This document shows positions 1-6,947 of a stretch of 32,685 bases of DNA, piece after piece. Source of the DNA: Geodermatophilus sp. DF01-2. GTDB taxonomy: Bacteria > Actinomycetota > Actinomycetes > Mycobacteriales > Geodermatophilaceae. The position numbers and the translations under genes were made by a program. How positions within the stretch are numbered: position 1 is the stretch's first letter; each line of letters starts with the position of its first letter. The DNA lies in NCBI RefSeq assembly GCF_004571065.1, contig NZ_SPQN01000052.1:1-32685 (forward strand), read 5' to 3'. The notes beneath the pieces are model-generated. The model saw only the letters and a program-made list of their open reading frames with translations. It did not search any database and was not told the origin of the DNA.

Positions 1-2
1 TG

Positions 3-353
3 CCCGAGGCGTGCACCCACGACCTGACCGGCCGGCCCGGGCTGCGCGCCCCCGGCCCGACTGAGGGCTACCGGCCCGGTGCCGCACTGGACCGCACCGG
101 CCGGGCGCGGGATCGGCGGTGCCGGTTTCCCGGCTGCCGCCGCTGGGTGCCGGAGGCCGGGGAGCTGGATCACCACCGGTCCTACGCGGCCGGGGGTGAG
201 ACCAGCGCGGCCAACCTGGCCGGCTACTGCACCAGCGACCACCGCGGGAAACATCAGGCACCGGGCTGGCAGCACATCCTCGCTCCTGACGGCACGCTGA
301 CCGTCACCACGCCTACTGGCCTCACCGCGGTCACCACCCCGCCGCCGTACTGA
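3..353 (+). CDS. HNH endonuclease, C-terminal part (DUF222/13E12-type), 5' end outside window
   Basis: Open from the left edge without a start codon, so only the last 116 residues are present. The visible part holds an HNH nuclease fold: a CRFPGC zinc-knuckle-like stretch, then ELDHH, an AANL segment supplying the Asn, and a closing DHRGKH, followed by a Thr/Pro-rich tail of about 25 residues. This matches the end of the DUF222-HNH family, which is present in many copies in actinobacterial genomes; its cellular role is not well defined. The gene converges on the AI-2E transporter, with 5 bp between the two stop codons. The domain call is firm. Whether the missing N-terminal DUF222 part is intact cannot be seen. 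Confidence 0.85.
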   Translation, partial: PEACTHDLTGRPGLRAPGPTEGYRPGAALDRTGRARDRRCRFPGCRRWVPEAGELDHHRSYAAGGETSAANLAGYCTSDHRGKHQAPGWQHILAPDGTLTVTTPTGLTAVTTPPPY

Positions 354-358
354 GGCGG

Positions 359-1501
359 TCATCCGGCTCCGGCGCCCGGTGGCGCAGCGGGGACCTCGGC
401 CACGGCGTCCCCGGAGGTACGCACGTACTCGGCTACCCGGTACGCCACCGCGACGGCCGGCACTGCGACCACCGCACCGGCGATGCCGAACAGCAGGGTC
501 GCCGCGGTGACGGCGAGCAGGATGACGACGGGGTGCAGTCGCACGGCCCGGCCCATGATGAGCGGCTGGAGCACGTTGCCCTCGACCTGCTGGACCACCA
601 GGACGACGACCAGCACGATCAGCGCGTCGGTGAGGTCCTCGGTCACGAGCGTGACCAGCACGGCGACGGCTCCGGTGAGGGTGGCGCCGACGATCGGCAC
701 GAACGCGCCGAGGAAGACCAGCAAGGTCAGGGACAGCCACAGCGGGACGCCGAGCAGCACCAGCGCGGCCCCGATGCCGACCGCGTCGATGACCGCGACG
801 AGGACGACGCCGCGGACGTAGCGCGCCAGGGTGGTCCACGCGGCCCGCCCCGCGCCGTCGACCGTGGCGCGGCGGCGCTGCGGCACCCGGACGACGAGCC
901 ACCCCCACATCCGCTCCCCGTCCTTGAGCGTGAAGAAGACGAGGAAGGCCACCAGCAGCAGCGCGGTGAGTGCGAACACCACCATCCGGGCGCCGGCGAC
1001 CGGATCGGGCGCTGCGTCGTACAGCGCTCCGACCACCTGGTTGCGGATGGTGGCCACCTGCTGCGCGTCCAGCGAGAACGGCCCCTCGATCAGCCACACC
1101 CGGATGCGGTCGATGCTCGCCGCGAGGGGACCGGTGAGCTCGCGGAGCCGGGAGACGACGCGGAATCCGATGAGCGCGCCGATGCCGACCAGGACGGCGA
1201 GCAGCACCAGGACAGCGGAGAGCGCAGCCAGCGACGCCGGTACGCCCGTCTGGCGCAACCGGCCGGCCAGCGGCGTGAGCAGCGCGGTCAGGAGCAGTGC
1301 CGCGGCGACCGAGACGGTCACGAGAGGGACCAGCAGCAGGAGCCAGAGCGCGAGCCAGGCCAGTGCGGCGAGGGTGAGCACCGCACCGCCGGTGGCCATC
1401 ACCCGCACCGTCCACGCCGGTGCGGCCCGTCCCGGCCGCGCGCGCCGCCCGGGCTGCGGTGGCGCAGCGGGAAGGTCCACGACAGTCCCTCCGTCGGACA
1501 C
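359..1501 (-). CDS. AI-2E family transporter (PerM/YdiK-type permease), copy 1
   Basis: 380-residue polytopic membrane protein of the AI-2E exporter family (PF01594). Members are proposed to move small molecules or ions across the cytoplasmic membrane, and the substrate here is unknown. A proline-rich N-terminus leads into paired hydrophobic helices (WLALWLLLLVPLV and the following helix), a central amphipathic segment with IDRIRVWLIEGPFSLD, and four C-terminal helices containing GAFVPIVGATLTGAVAVLV and QQVEGNVLQPLIMGR, the family's most conserved block. I chose the GTG at 1501 because AGGGGGT lies a few bases upstream; an ATG at 1606 would add a low-complexity leader. A close paralogue (30797-32017) shares these blocks almost word for word, including the IDRIRVWLIEGP stretch. 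Confidence 0.88.
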   Translation of the reverse strand: MSDGGTVVDLPAAPPQPGRRARPGRAAPAWTVRVMATGGAVLTLAALAWLALWLLLLVPLVTVSVAAALLLTALLTPLAGRLRQTGVPASLAALSAVLVLLAVLVGIGALIGFRVVSRLRELTGPLAASIDRIRVWLIEGPFSLDAQQVATIRNQVVGALYDAAPDPVAGARMVVFALTALLLVAFLVFFTLKDGERMWGWLVVRVPQRRRATVDGAGRAAWTTLARYVRGVVLVAVIDAVGIGAALVLLGVPLWLSLTLLVFLGAFVPIVGATLTGAVAVLVTLVTEDLTDALIVLVVVLVVQQVEGNVLQPLIMGRAVRLHPVVILLAVTAATLLFGIAGAVVAVPAVAVAYRVAEYVRTSGDAVAEVPAAPPGAGAG

Positions 1502-1883
1502 CGGGACCCCCTGGACAGGACGACGAGCTGGTGGGCGCGGGCGCGCGGTCAGGAGGCGGCTGCCGGTCCCGCCGGCCACCGTTCCCGCGGCGGGGCGCGG
1601 CCACACGTCCGGCTCCCACGAGTCGGTGGATCGTCACGAGTCGGTGGATCGTCACGCGTCCCCGGGCCGCGCGGTGGCTCCGGCCGCGGTCGGGCAGCGC
1701 TCCGGCGGCGGTGCCCGCTTCGCCGTCCGGGTGCTGCTGGCGGCCGCCGGGGTGCTGCCCCCGGCTGTTGCGGGGACATGACGGCCTCGTGGCGGTCGCG
1801 GGACCGCGGCGCGTGCGGTCGCCCACCACGGGTACGCGCAGGGCCCTACGAGCGTCCCGAACACGAGAGCGAGGATCACCACG
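1502..1883. other. Intergenic region between AI-2E copy 1 and the DUF3040 gene
   Basis: 382 bp between two divergent genes, so it should hold both promoters. I see no convincing -10/-35 pair and no ORF with normal codon use. The only structure that stands out is the 18-bp tandem repeat at 1617-1652. Confidence 0.5.
1617..1652 (+). repeat. 18-bp perfect tandem repeat, two copies, in a divergent promoter region
   Basis: CACGAGTCGGTGGATCGT occurs twice head to tail (1617-1634 and 1635-1652), followed by a third partial CACG. Each copy carries GTCAC across its junction (1633-1637 and 1651-1655), the same pentamer found in the 11-bp-period repeats elsewhere in the window. It lies about 116-151 bp upstream of the AI-2E start and could be an operator; this is inference. 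Confidence 0.6.
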
Positions 1884-2156
1884 ATGGCCCTCACCGACGA
1901 CGAGTCCGCCGTTCTGCGGACCATCGCCGCCCAGCTGGACCGTGACGACCCGCGCCTGGTCACGTCGCTGCGCGACTTCACCAGTGCCGTGCACCCACCA
2001 CTGCGCGGGACCCTGCTGACGCTGGCGGCCCTGGTGGCCGTGCTGCTGGTCCTCGCCGTCGCGCTGGGCAACCCCGCGGCCCTCGTCCTCGCCGGCACCC
2101 TGGCGGCCGTGGTACCGCCCGGGGCCTGGATCGCCCGTCGCCGGGGCTGGTGGTAG
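1884..2156 (+). CDS. DUF3040 domain membrane protein
   Basis: 90-residue protein with the DUF3040 pattern: a short acidic cytoplasmic head (MALTDDESAVLRTIAAQLDRDDPRL) that normally reads E-x-x-x-L-x-x-I, then two adjacent hydrophobic helices (about residues 41-60 and 63-80) and a basic/aromatic end RRRGWW. These small actinobacterial proteins are presumed inner-membrane proteins of unknown function. The ATG at 1884 begins the conserved MALTDDE start. The gene stands alone, divergent from AI-2E copy 1 and convergent with the lipoprotein at 2275, with a strong hairpin between the two stops. Confidence 0.8.
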   Translation: MALTDDESAVLRTIAAQLDRDDPRLVTSLRDFTSAVHPPLRGTLLTLAALVAVLLVLAVALGNPAALVLAGTLAAVVPPGAWIARRRGWW

Positions 2157-2218
2157 GCCGCCACGGCCACGCCACGGCCACACCGGGGGCCCCTCACGCC
2201 GAGGGCCCCTCACGCCGG

Positions 2219-2254
2219 GGGCCCGGTCGACCCTCGCAGCGGTCGACCGGGCCC
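2219..2254. terminator. Bidirectional hairpin terminator (14-bp perfect stem, 8-nt loop)
   Basis: GGGCCCGGTCGACC at 2219-2232 pairs perfectly with GGTCGACCGGGCCC at 2241-2254 around the loop CTCGCAGC. It sits between convergent stops at 2156 and 2275. There is no U-tract, as is common for actinobacterial terminators. Two copies of GGGCCCCTCACGCCG-like sequence precede it (about 2186-2216). Confidence 0.85.
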
Positions 2255-2274
2255 TCGGGCGTGTACGGCGGAAC

Positions 2275-2910
2275 TCAGCCGGTGGGCGTGGCCGATCCGG
2301 ACGGCGCCGCCGGGTCGTTCTCGGTCGGGTCCTGGTCGGGGTCGTCGTTCGGGAAGTCGAACGGCTGGGTGGGCGTCTGCCCTTCGGCGGAGACCGGGAC
2401 TTCGATGGTGACCTCCCCGGCCTCGGCGAAGGTGAAGGTGACCGGGATCGACTGCGAGGAGCGCAGCTCCTGACCCAGGTCGAGCAGCGTCACCTCCGGC
2501 GGCCCCTCCGCGCCGACGTACAGGTTGTCCTGCGAGTCCACCGTCAGCGGCAGTCCCTGCCCCTCCTCGGTCTCGACGCGGACCCCGCCGAAGTCCGGCC
2601 CGCTGATGTCGGTCAGCGTGACCGGCTCCCCGCCGGTGTTGGCGATCGCCATGAACAGCCGCGCGTCGTCGCCGACCTCGTAGAGCCCGTCCAGGGGGTA
2701 CTCCAGCTGCACCTGCAGCAGGCTGAGGTCGTCGGTGACCCGGGTGTCGGGCCCGACCGCGCCGCCGTCAGGATCGGTACCGGGCTCCTCCGCGGGCGCG
2801 TCCTCCTCCAGGTTGCCGGCGCTGCAGCCGGCCAGGACCAGCGCGGCACCGGCGAACGCGGCCGCGAGACGGCGGCGTGCGGGGGAGAGGGTCGTCGGAC
2901 GGTCGGTCAT
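2275..2910 (-). CDS. Lipoprotein with a PCuAC-like fold, no metal-binding residues
   Basis: 211-residue exported lipoprotein. The signal peptide carries RRR then a hydrophobic core and the lipobox LAGC, giving Cys29 as the lipidated residue. After an acidic linker comes a beta-rich domain (about residues 55-180) with LEYPLDGLYEVGDDARLFMAIANTG, and near its end IPVTFTFAEAGEVTIEVPV, which resembles the closing strands of PCu(A)C/LpqE-type copper chaperones. The mature protein has no His and one Met, so the copper motif of that family (H/M-x10-M-x21-H-x-M) is absent and copper binding is unlikely. The tail is Asp/Pro/Thr-rich. Its ATG overlaps the stop of the hydrolase remnant (ATGA), making it the last gene of a three-gene operon. 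The fold call is by motif memory only. Confidence 0.7.
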   Translation of the reverse strand: MTDRPTTLSPARRRLAAAFAGAALVLAGCSAGNLEEDAPAEEPGTDPDGGAVGPDTRVTDDLSLLQVQLEYPLDGLYEVGDDARLFMAIANTGGEPVTLTDISGPDFGGVRVETEEGQGLPLTVDSQDNLYVGAEGPPEVTLLDLGQELRSSQSIPVTFTFAEAGEVTIEVPVSAEGQTPTQPFDFPNDDPDQDPTENDPAAPSGSATPTG

Positions 2911-3395
2911 GTGGCCTCCTGGGGCGTGGTCGTGGGGGCCGCCATCGTGGTGGCGACCCGGCGGGCGACGTTCCGGGCGACCTCCGGCCCGGAGGTGAAG
3001 GGCCGCACGTGGCCCGCTCCGGGGAAGGTCACCAGCTCCACGTCGGGGAGTGCGGACACCGGTTCCCGGAGCTCGCCCCCGGGAACCTCGGGGTCCGCGC
3101 TGTCGTGCAGCACCAGGCTGGGGACGTCGAGGTCCGGGGCGAGGCGGAGTCCGTCGTGCCCGACGCTGGCCGGCGTCGTCCCCGCCGGCGCCCGTGGCCG
3201 GGTGGACGGGGATCTCATGTGGCCGCGCAGATCGTAGGTCATCACCCGGTGGGCGCCGGCCGGCCGGGCGGGGTCCTCGCCCCACGAGTCGGTGGACAAC
3301 CCCAGGCCGTGCACCCGTCCTACGGTCGGGGCGCCCTCCGTGCCGTCGGCGCCCGGCCCCGGTCGGGTGCCGTCGCAGGACGTCACGTCGGTCAT
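2907..3395 (-). pseudogene. Truncated alpha/beta-hydrolase lacking the nucleophile elbow
   Basis: 162 residues with recognisable alpha/beta-hydrolase pieces: an oxyanion-loop-like VHGLG (about residues 28-32), the YDLRGHMRS block matching the family's YDxRGxGxS, an acid-bearing VLHDSADPEVP strand-turn and the catalytic-His motif FPGAGHVRPF. The stretch that should carry GxSxG and the lid, roughly 100 residues in relatives, is missing between YDLRGHMRSPSTRP and LAPDLDVPSLVLHD. Without the nucleophile it should not be catalytic. The reading frame is still open and the stop overlaps the next gene's ATG, so it may be translated for coupling or be a recent in-frame deletion. The ATG at 3395 follows the lipoprotein A stop by 10 bp. 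An intact relative is at 5922-6947. Confidence 0.65.
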
Positions 3396-3405
3396 CCCGA
3401 CCCCG

Positions 3406-3918
3406 TCAGGGTGCGGGCTGCAGCACCGTGGCGACCAGGAAGGTCTGGTCGTCCCACTCGTCGAGCTGCTCCGTGTCGACGTCCAGGTCGAGCTCCTCGG
3501 CCACGATCCCGGCGTCGAACGCCTCGATCGGCGTCGCGGCGACGACCAGCGCCTGGCCGGCCTCCGGGTCGACGTCCCCGGCCTCCTCGGTGGCGACCAC
3601 GAGCAGGGGGCCGACCTCGGCGTCGTCGGGCGAGGTGACGGTGAACACCCGCGGCGAGACGACCTCGGCGACGTCGGCGAGCAGGGTGACCTCCTGGCCG
3701 GCGTAGGCCTCCAGGTCCTCGGCGAAGGCCTCGTCCAGCAGCCCGCTGTAGGGGTCGTCGGGGTCCTCGGGCCCACGGATGTCGGGGACCTCGGCCTCGA
3801 TGTCGGGGGCCAGCGCGCCCTCGTCGTCCTCGCCGCATGCCGACAGGCCGGCGCTGGCCAGCACCAGGACGGCGGCCAGCGTGGGCCCGGCCAGCGACCG
3901 GGAACGGTACGCGCGCAC
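3406..3918 (-). CDS. OB-like lipoprotein A (paralogue family of four in this window)
   Basis: 170-residue lipoprotein. The signal peptide is MRAYRSRS plus a hydrophobic core, lipobox LSAC, lipidated Cys28. An acidic linker leads to a beta-rich core starting YAGQEVTLLADVAEVVSPRVFTV and continuing to PLLVVATEEAG, ALVVAAT and a C-terminal alpha/beta end (LDLDVDTEQLDEWDDQTFLVATVL). The same order (GQEV-strand, PxxFT-strand, LLVV strand, VxGTV strand, acidic helix, D-W-x-Q/E-x-Y/F-V-A end) recurs in the lipoproteins at 11509, 14778 and 29959. I recognise no named family and infer a small beta-barrel that binds something outside the membrane. The GTG start at 3918 has AGGAG 8 nt upstream. First gene of the operon with the hydrolase remnant and the PCuAC-like lipoprotein. 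Confidence 0.78.
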   Translation of the reverse strand: MRAYRSRSLAGPTLAAVLVLASAGLSACGEDDEGALAPDIEAEVPDIRGPEDPDDPYSGLLDEAFAEDLEAYAGQEVTLLADVAEVVSPRVFTVTSPDDAEVGPLLVVATEEAGDVDPEAGQALVVAATPIEAFDAGIVAEELDLDVDTEQLDEWDDQTFLVATVLQPAP

Positions 3919-4013
3919 GACGGGGTCTCCTCTCGACCGGTCGGGCCGGGTGCGGCCCGCTCTGCGGCTCCTCCTGCCCGGGACACCGGGACGGACCCCC
4001 CGCCGGACGGTTC

Positions 4014-4029
4014 GTCACACAATAGTCAT
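4014..4029. promoter_or_regulatory. Degenerate 11-bp-period direct repeat GTCAC-N6-GTCAT, candidate response-regulator site
   Basis: GTCAC at 4014-4018 and GTCAT at 4025-4029 are spaced exactly 11 bp, as in the perfect repeats at 12166, 15429 and 32291. The six bases between them read TATTGT on the minus strand, which fits an actinobacterial -10 (TANNNT) for lipoprotein A. It lies 52-67 bp upstream of the MscS ATG and about 96-111 bp upstream of the lipoprotein A start, between the two divergent genes. One half-site has a mismatch, so this is the weakest of the listed sites. Confidence 0.4.
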
Positions 4030-4080
4030 GAACGGCACCCGCCGGCCGCGGGAGCGGATGACCGTCGGCAGACTCGCAGC

Positions 4081-5034
4081 ATGACGATCGAGGTCTTCGG
4101 CCAGGAGATCCGCCTGCTGTTCCTGACCGAGGAGAACGGCACCAAGCTCCTGCTCACCGCCGGCCTGGTGCTGGCGCTGCTGCTGCTGCGCTGGCTGGCC
4201 CGTGGCATCTCCCGCCTGGTGCTGCGCGGCGTCCACAACGAGCGCACCCGCTTCTGGACCCGGCAGGCCATCAACCTGGTGGTCGCGGTCCTGCTGTTCC
4301 TGGGCTTCCTGTCGATCTGGTTCGACGACCCCGAGCGGCTAGCCACGGGGATCGGGCTGGTCACCGCCGGGCTCGCCTTCGCGCTGCAGAAGGTGATCAC
4401 CGCGCTCGCCGGCTACGTGGTGATCCTGCGCGGGGACACCTTCAACGTCGGCGACCGGATCACGATGGGCGGGGTGCGCGGCGACGTGATCGCGCTCGGC
4501 TTCATCCGGACCACGATCATGGAGATGGGCCAGCCGCCCGCCGTGCAGCCGGCCGACCCGGCGCAGTGGGTCCGGAGCCGGCAGTACACCGGGCGGGTCG
4601 TCACGGTCACCAACGACAAGGTCTTCGACGAGGCGGTCTTCAACTACACCCGCGACTTCCCGTACCTGTGGGAGGAGCTGACCCTGCCGGTCAAGTACTC
4701 CGACGACCGGGTGCGCGCCGAGCGGATCCTGCTGGAGGCCGCCCGGCGGCACACCGTCGTCGCCGAGGAGATGCCGGCCGCGGCCCTCGAGCGGATGCGG
4801 CAGCGGTACTTCGTCCGCGGCGCCGACCTCGAGCCGCGGGTGTACTGGCGGCTGACCGACAACTGGCTCGAGCTCACCGTCCGCTTCCTGACCGGCGTGT
4901 ACGGGGTCCGCGACGTCAAGGACGCGATGTCGCGCGAGGTCCTCGCCGAGCTGGATGCCGCCGGCATCGGCCTGGCCTCGGCCACGTTCGAGGTGGTCGG
5001 GCTGCCGCCGCTGCGGGTCACCCCGGAGCCGTGA
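4081..5034 (+). CDS. MscS-family mechanosensitive ion channel
   Basis: 317-residue channel of the small-conductance mechanosensitive family, which opens under membrane tension to release solutes on hypo-osmotic shock. Visible are TM1 (about residues 22-45), TM2 (64-82) and the Gly/Ala-rich pore helix TM3 (about 88-115: GIGLVTAGLAFALQKVITALAGYVVIL), followed by the beta-domain signature FNVGDRITMGGVRGDVIALGFIRTTI and an alpha/beta C-terminus. Length is usual for MscS. The middle domain has a 25-residue insertion (EMGQPPAVQPADPAQWVRSRQYTG) before the conserved TVTNDKVFDEAVFNY. The ATG at 4081 has no clear ribosome site; it starts the N-terminal amphipathic segment. Divergent from lipoprotein A and convergent with the metallophosphoesterase (12 bp between stops). 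Confidence 0.92.
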   Translation: MTIEVFGQEIRLLFLTEENGTKLLLTAGLVLALLLLRWLARGISRLVLRGVHNERTRFWTRQAINLVVAVLLFLGFLSIWFDDPERLATGIGLVTAGLAFALQKVITALAGYVVILRGDTFNVGDRITMGGVRGDVIALGFIRTTIMEMGQPPAVQPADPAQWVRSRQYTGRVVTVTNDKVFDEAVFNYTRDFPYLWEELTLPVKYSDDRVRAERILLEAARRHTVVAEEMPAAALERMRQRYFVRGADLEPRVYWRLTDNWLELTVRFLTGVYGVRDVKDAMSREVLAELDAAGIGLASATFEVVGLPPLRVTPEP

Positions 5035-5046
5035 GCGGGACGGCGC

Positions 5047-5925
5047 TCAGCTCCCGGGCTGCAGCTCGAAGAAGGCGACCTGCGGGGGCGCGTTGATGCG
5101 GGCGGGAATGAGGCTGAAGCCGATGCCGCAGGTCACGAACATCCGGTTGCCCTCCGCGCCGTAGTCCTCGGGGGCCCAGCCCTCGGTGACGACCTCCTCC
5201 TGCTCGGTGAGCTCGATGTAGGACCAGCCCGGCAGCCCCGGGATGGCGATCTGGCCGCAGTGGGTGTGCCCGGCGACGGTCAGCGGCGCGCTGCCGGGCG
5301 GGAGGTCCGGGAAGACGCTGGGGTTGTGCGCGAGCACCACCCGGGGTGCGCCGTCGGGGACGTCGGCCAGCGCCTCGTCGATGTCGGCCACCCCCGGCCG
5401 CAGTGCCCCGATGCCCACCACGTGCAGGCCGGCGGCCCCGCCGGCGGCCCCGTCGACCGGGACCGCCTCGTTCTCCAGGACGGGGATGCCCACCCCCTCG
5501 AGGGCGGCGGTGAGCTCGTCGGCCATGCCCACCGCGTAGTCGTGGTTGCCCAGTACGGCGAAGGTGGGGACGCCGGACTCGACCAGCGGCTCCACCAGCG
5601 ACAGGACCCGGTCGACCTGGACCTCGACCCCCGGGTCGCTGCTGTACACGAAGTCGCCGCCGAGCAGCACCACGTCCGGGTCGGCCGCCACGATGGTCTC
5701 GACGGCGTCCTCCACCATGCCGTCGTTGTCGAACCACATGCCGATCTGCCAGTCGGAGACGACGGCGACCGTGGTCCCGGCGTCCTCCTGACCCAGCTGC
5801 GGCAGCGGCACGTCGGCGCGCTCCTCGTCGAGGATGAACCGCGGCTCCACCAGCACGCCGTACACCACCAGGAGCACGAGCACCACGCCGAGTGCGGCGA
5901 TGATGCGCCCGAGCCAGCGCTTCAC
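5047..5925 (-). CDS. Membrane-anchored metallophosphoesterase
   Basis: 292-residue calcineurin-like phosphoesterase held in the membrane by one N-terminal helix (about residues 8-26), with the catalytic domain probably outside. Metal-binding motifs are in family order: D58-W-Q60 (usual DxH, here His replaced by Gln), GGD91, GNHD (127-129), H200 in LAHNP and GHTH (219-222). The general layout resembles YkuE/YaeI-type phosphoesterases acting on lipid or nucleotide phosphates; the substrate is unknown. The GTG start at 5925 overlaps the stop of the upstream hydrolase (GTGA), so translation is coupled. It closes the long minus-strand operon that begins near the response regulator. Convergent with the MscS gene. 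Confidence 0.87.
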   Translation of the reverse strand: MKRWLGRIIAALGVVLVLLVVYGVLVEPRFILDEERADVPLPQLGQEDAGTTVAVVSDWQIGMWFDNDGMVEDAVETIVAADPDVVLLGGDFVYSSDPGVEVQVDRVLSLVEPLVESGVPTFAVLGNHDYAVGMADELTAALEGVGIPVLENEAVPVDGAAGGAAGLHVVGIGALRPGVADIDEALADVPDGAPRVVLAHNPSVFPDLPPGSAPLTVAGHTHCGQIAIPGLPGWSYIELTEQEEVVTEGWAPEDYGAEGNRMFVTCGIGFSLIPARINAPPQVAFFELQPGS

Positions 5926-6947
5926 GAAGTCCTCCGTTCGTCGGTCGCGGTCCCGCAGCGGGACAGCAGGTCGAGCAGGGCCGAGGTCACGGCCACGGCG
6001 TGGGTGAGCGGCACCATGTGCCCCGCTCCGGGCACGCGCACCAGGCGGGCGCGCGGACCGATCCGCCGGGCCAGCTCTTCCGCGGCGGCGGCCGGGATGG
6101 TCGTGTCGTCGGTGCCGGCGAGCACCAGCACCGGCACGTCCCGCAGCGCCTCGACCGCCGCCCGCCGGTCGTAGCGCGCCAGCCCGGGCAGGAAGCCGGA
6201 CATGACCGCGGTGGGCGTCGTCCGCCACGCACCGGTCATCCGGTGCACCGCGTCCTCGGGCGGGTCGCCGGCGAACAGCCGCCGGCGCAGCAGCCGCTGC
6301 GCCGGGCCGGTGCGCATCGGGTGCAGCGCGTGCACCAGGGGGGAGGCGAGCCAGAGAACCCAGGCCGCGGCGATCCCCAGGGCCGTCCGGACCGGTGCCG
6401 GTCCGTCGGCGCCGTCCCCGGCCAGGGCGAGCGGCGCGGCGAGGGTCGAGAGCAGCGCGACGCCGGTGACCCGGCCGCCGACGAGCTCGGGACGTCGGCC
6501 GGCCAGCGCGAGCACCGCCATGCCGCCCATCGAGTGGCCGACGAGCACGACCGGCCCCGGCCCGGCGCACCGGTCGAGGACGAGCTCGAGGTCGCGGCCC
6601 AGGCGGCACGGTGTGGACCGCAGCCGGCCGGCCCACCCGCTGCGGCCGTGCCCACGCTGGTCGTAGCGGACCACGCGAGCGGCGTCGCGCAGCGCGGCCC
6701 ACTGGTGGTCCCACATCGTCGCACGTGCACCGAAGCCGTGGACCAGGACGACGGTCACCGGCGCCGTGCCGTCCCCGCTCACCCGGCCGCCGACCTCGAC
6801 GTGCAGGCGCACCCCGTCGTCGGTCAGCGGGCCGGTCGCGTCACCCGGGTGCGCCCGCGCCGCCCGCCGGCCCCACCACACGCGCAGTGCCAGGGCACCG
6901 GCGGCGACGGCCGTGCCCGCCCGGACGACGTCCCGCCCGGCGATCAC
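5922..6947 (-). CDS. Alpha/beta-hydrolase with N-terminal hydrophobic segment
   Basis: 341-residue hydrolase with the full catalytic set: oxyanion HGFG (70-73), YDQRGHGRSG (95-104), nucleophile elbow GHSMGG with Ser139, acid Asp280 or Asp281 in VLAGTDDTTIP, and His310 in GAGHMVP. A short hydrophobic stretch at residues 9-25 may be a signal anchor. A lid of about 110 residues between the nucleophile and the acid contains several hydrophobic stretches, suggesting lipid-like substrates. The specific ester or epoxide substrate cannot be named. GTG at 6947 overlaps the PAP2 stop, and its own stop overlaps the metallophosphoesterase start, so it is embedded in a coupled operon of envelope enzymes. 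Confidence 0.85.
   Translation of the reverse strand: MIAGRDVVRAGTAVAAGALALRVWWGRRAARAHPGDATGPLTDDGVRLHVEVGGRVSGDGTAPVTVVLVHGFGARATMWDHQWAALRDAARVVRYDQRGHGRSGWAGRLRSTPCRLGRDLELVLDRCAGPGPVVLVGHSMGGMAVLALAGRRPELVGGRVTGVALLSTLAAPLALAGDGADGPAPVRTALGIAAAWVLWLASPLVHALHPMRTGPAQRLLRRRLFAGDPPEDAVHRMTGAWRTTPTAVMSGFLPGLARYDRRAAVEALRDVPVLVLAGTDDTTIPAAAAEELARRIGPRARLVRVPGAGHMVPLTHAVAVTSALLDLLSRCGTATDERRTS

Noticed and set aside
533-1945. Long plus-strand frames over the AI-2E, hydrolase, PAP2 and PEP-synthase-like genes
   Set aside because: They are antisense frames kept open by extreme GC content; the translations are Arg/Gly/Pro/His-rich with no motifs, while the opposite strand encodes clear proteins.
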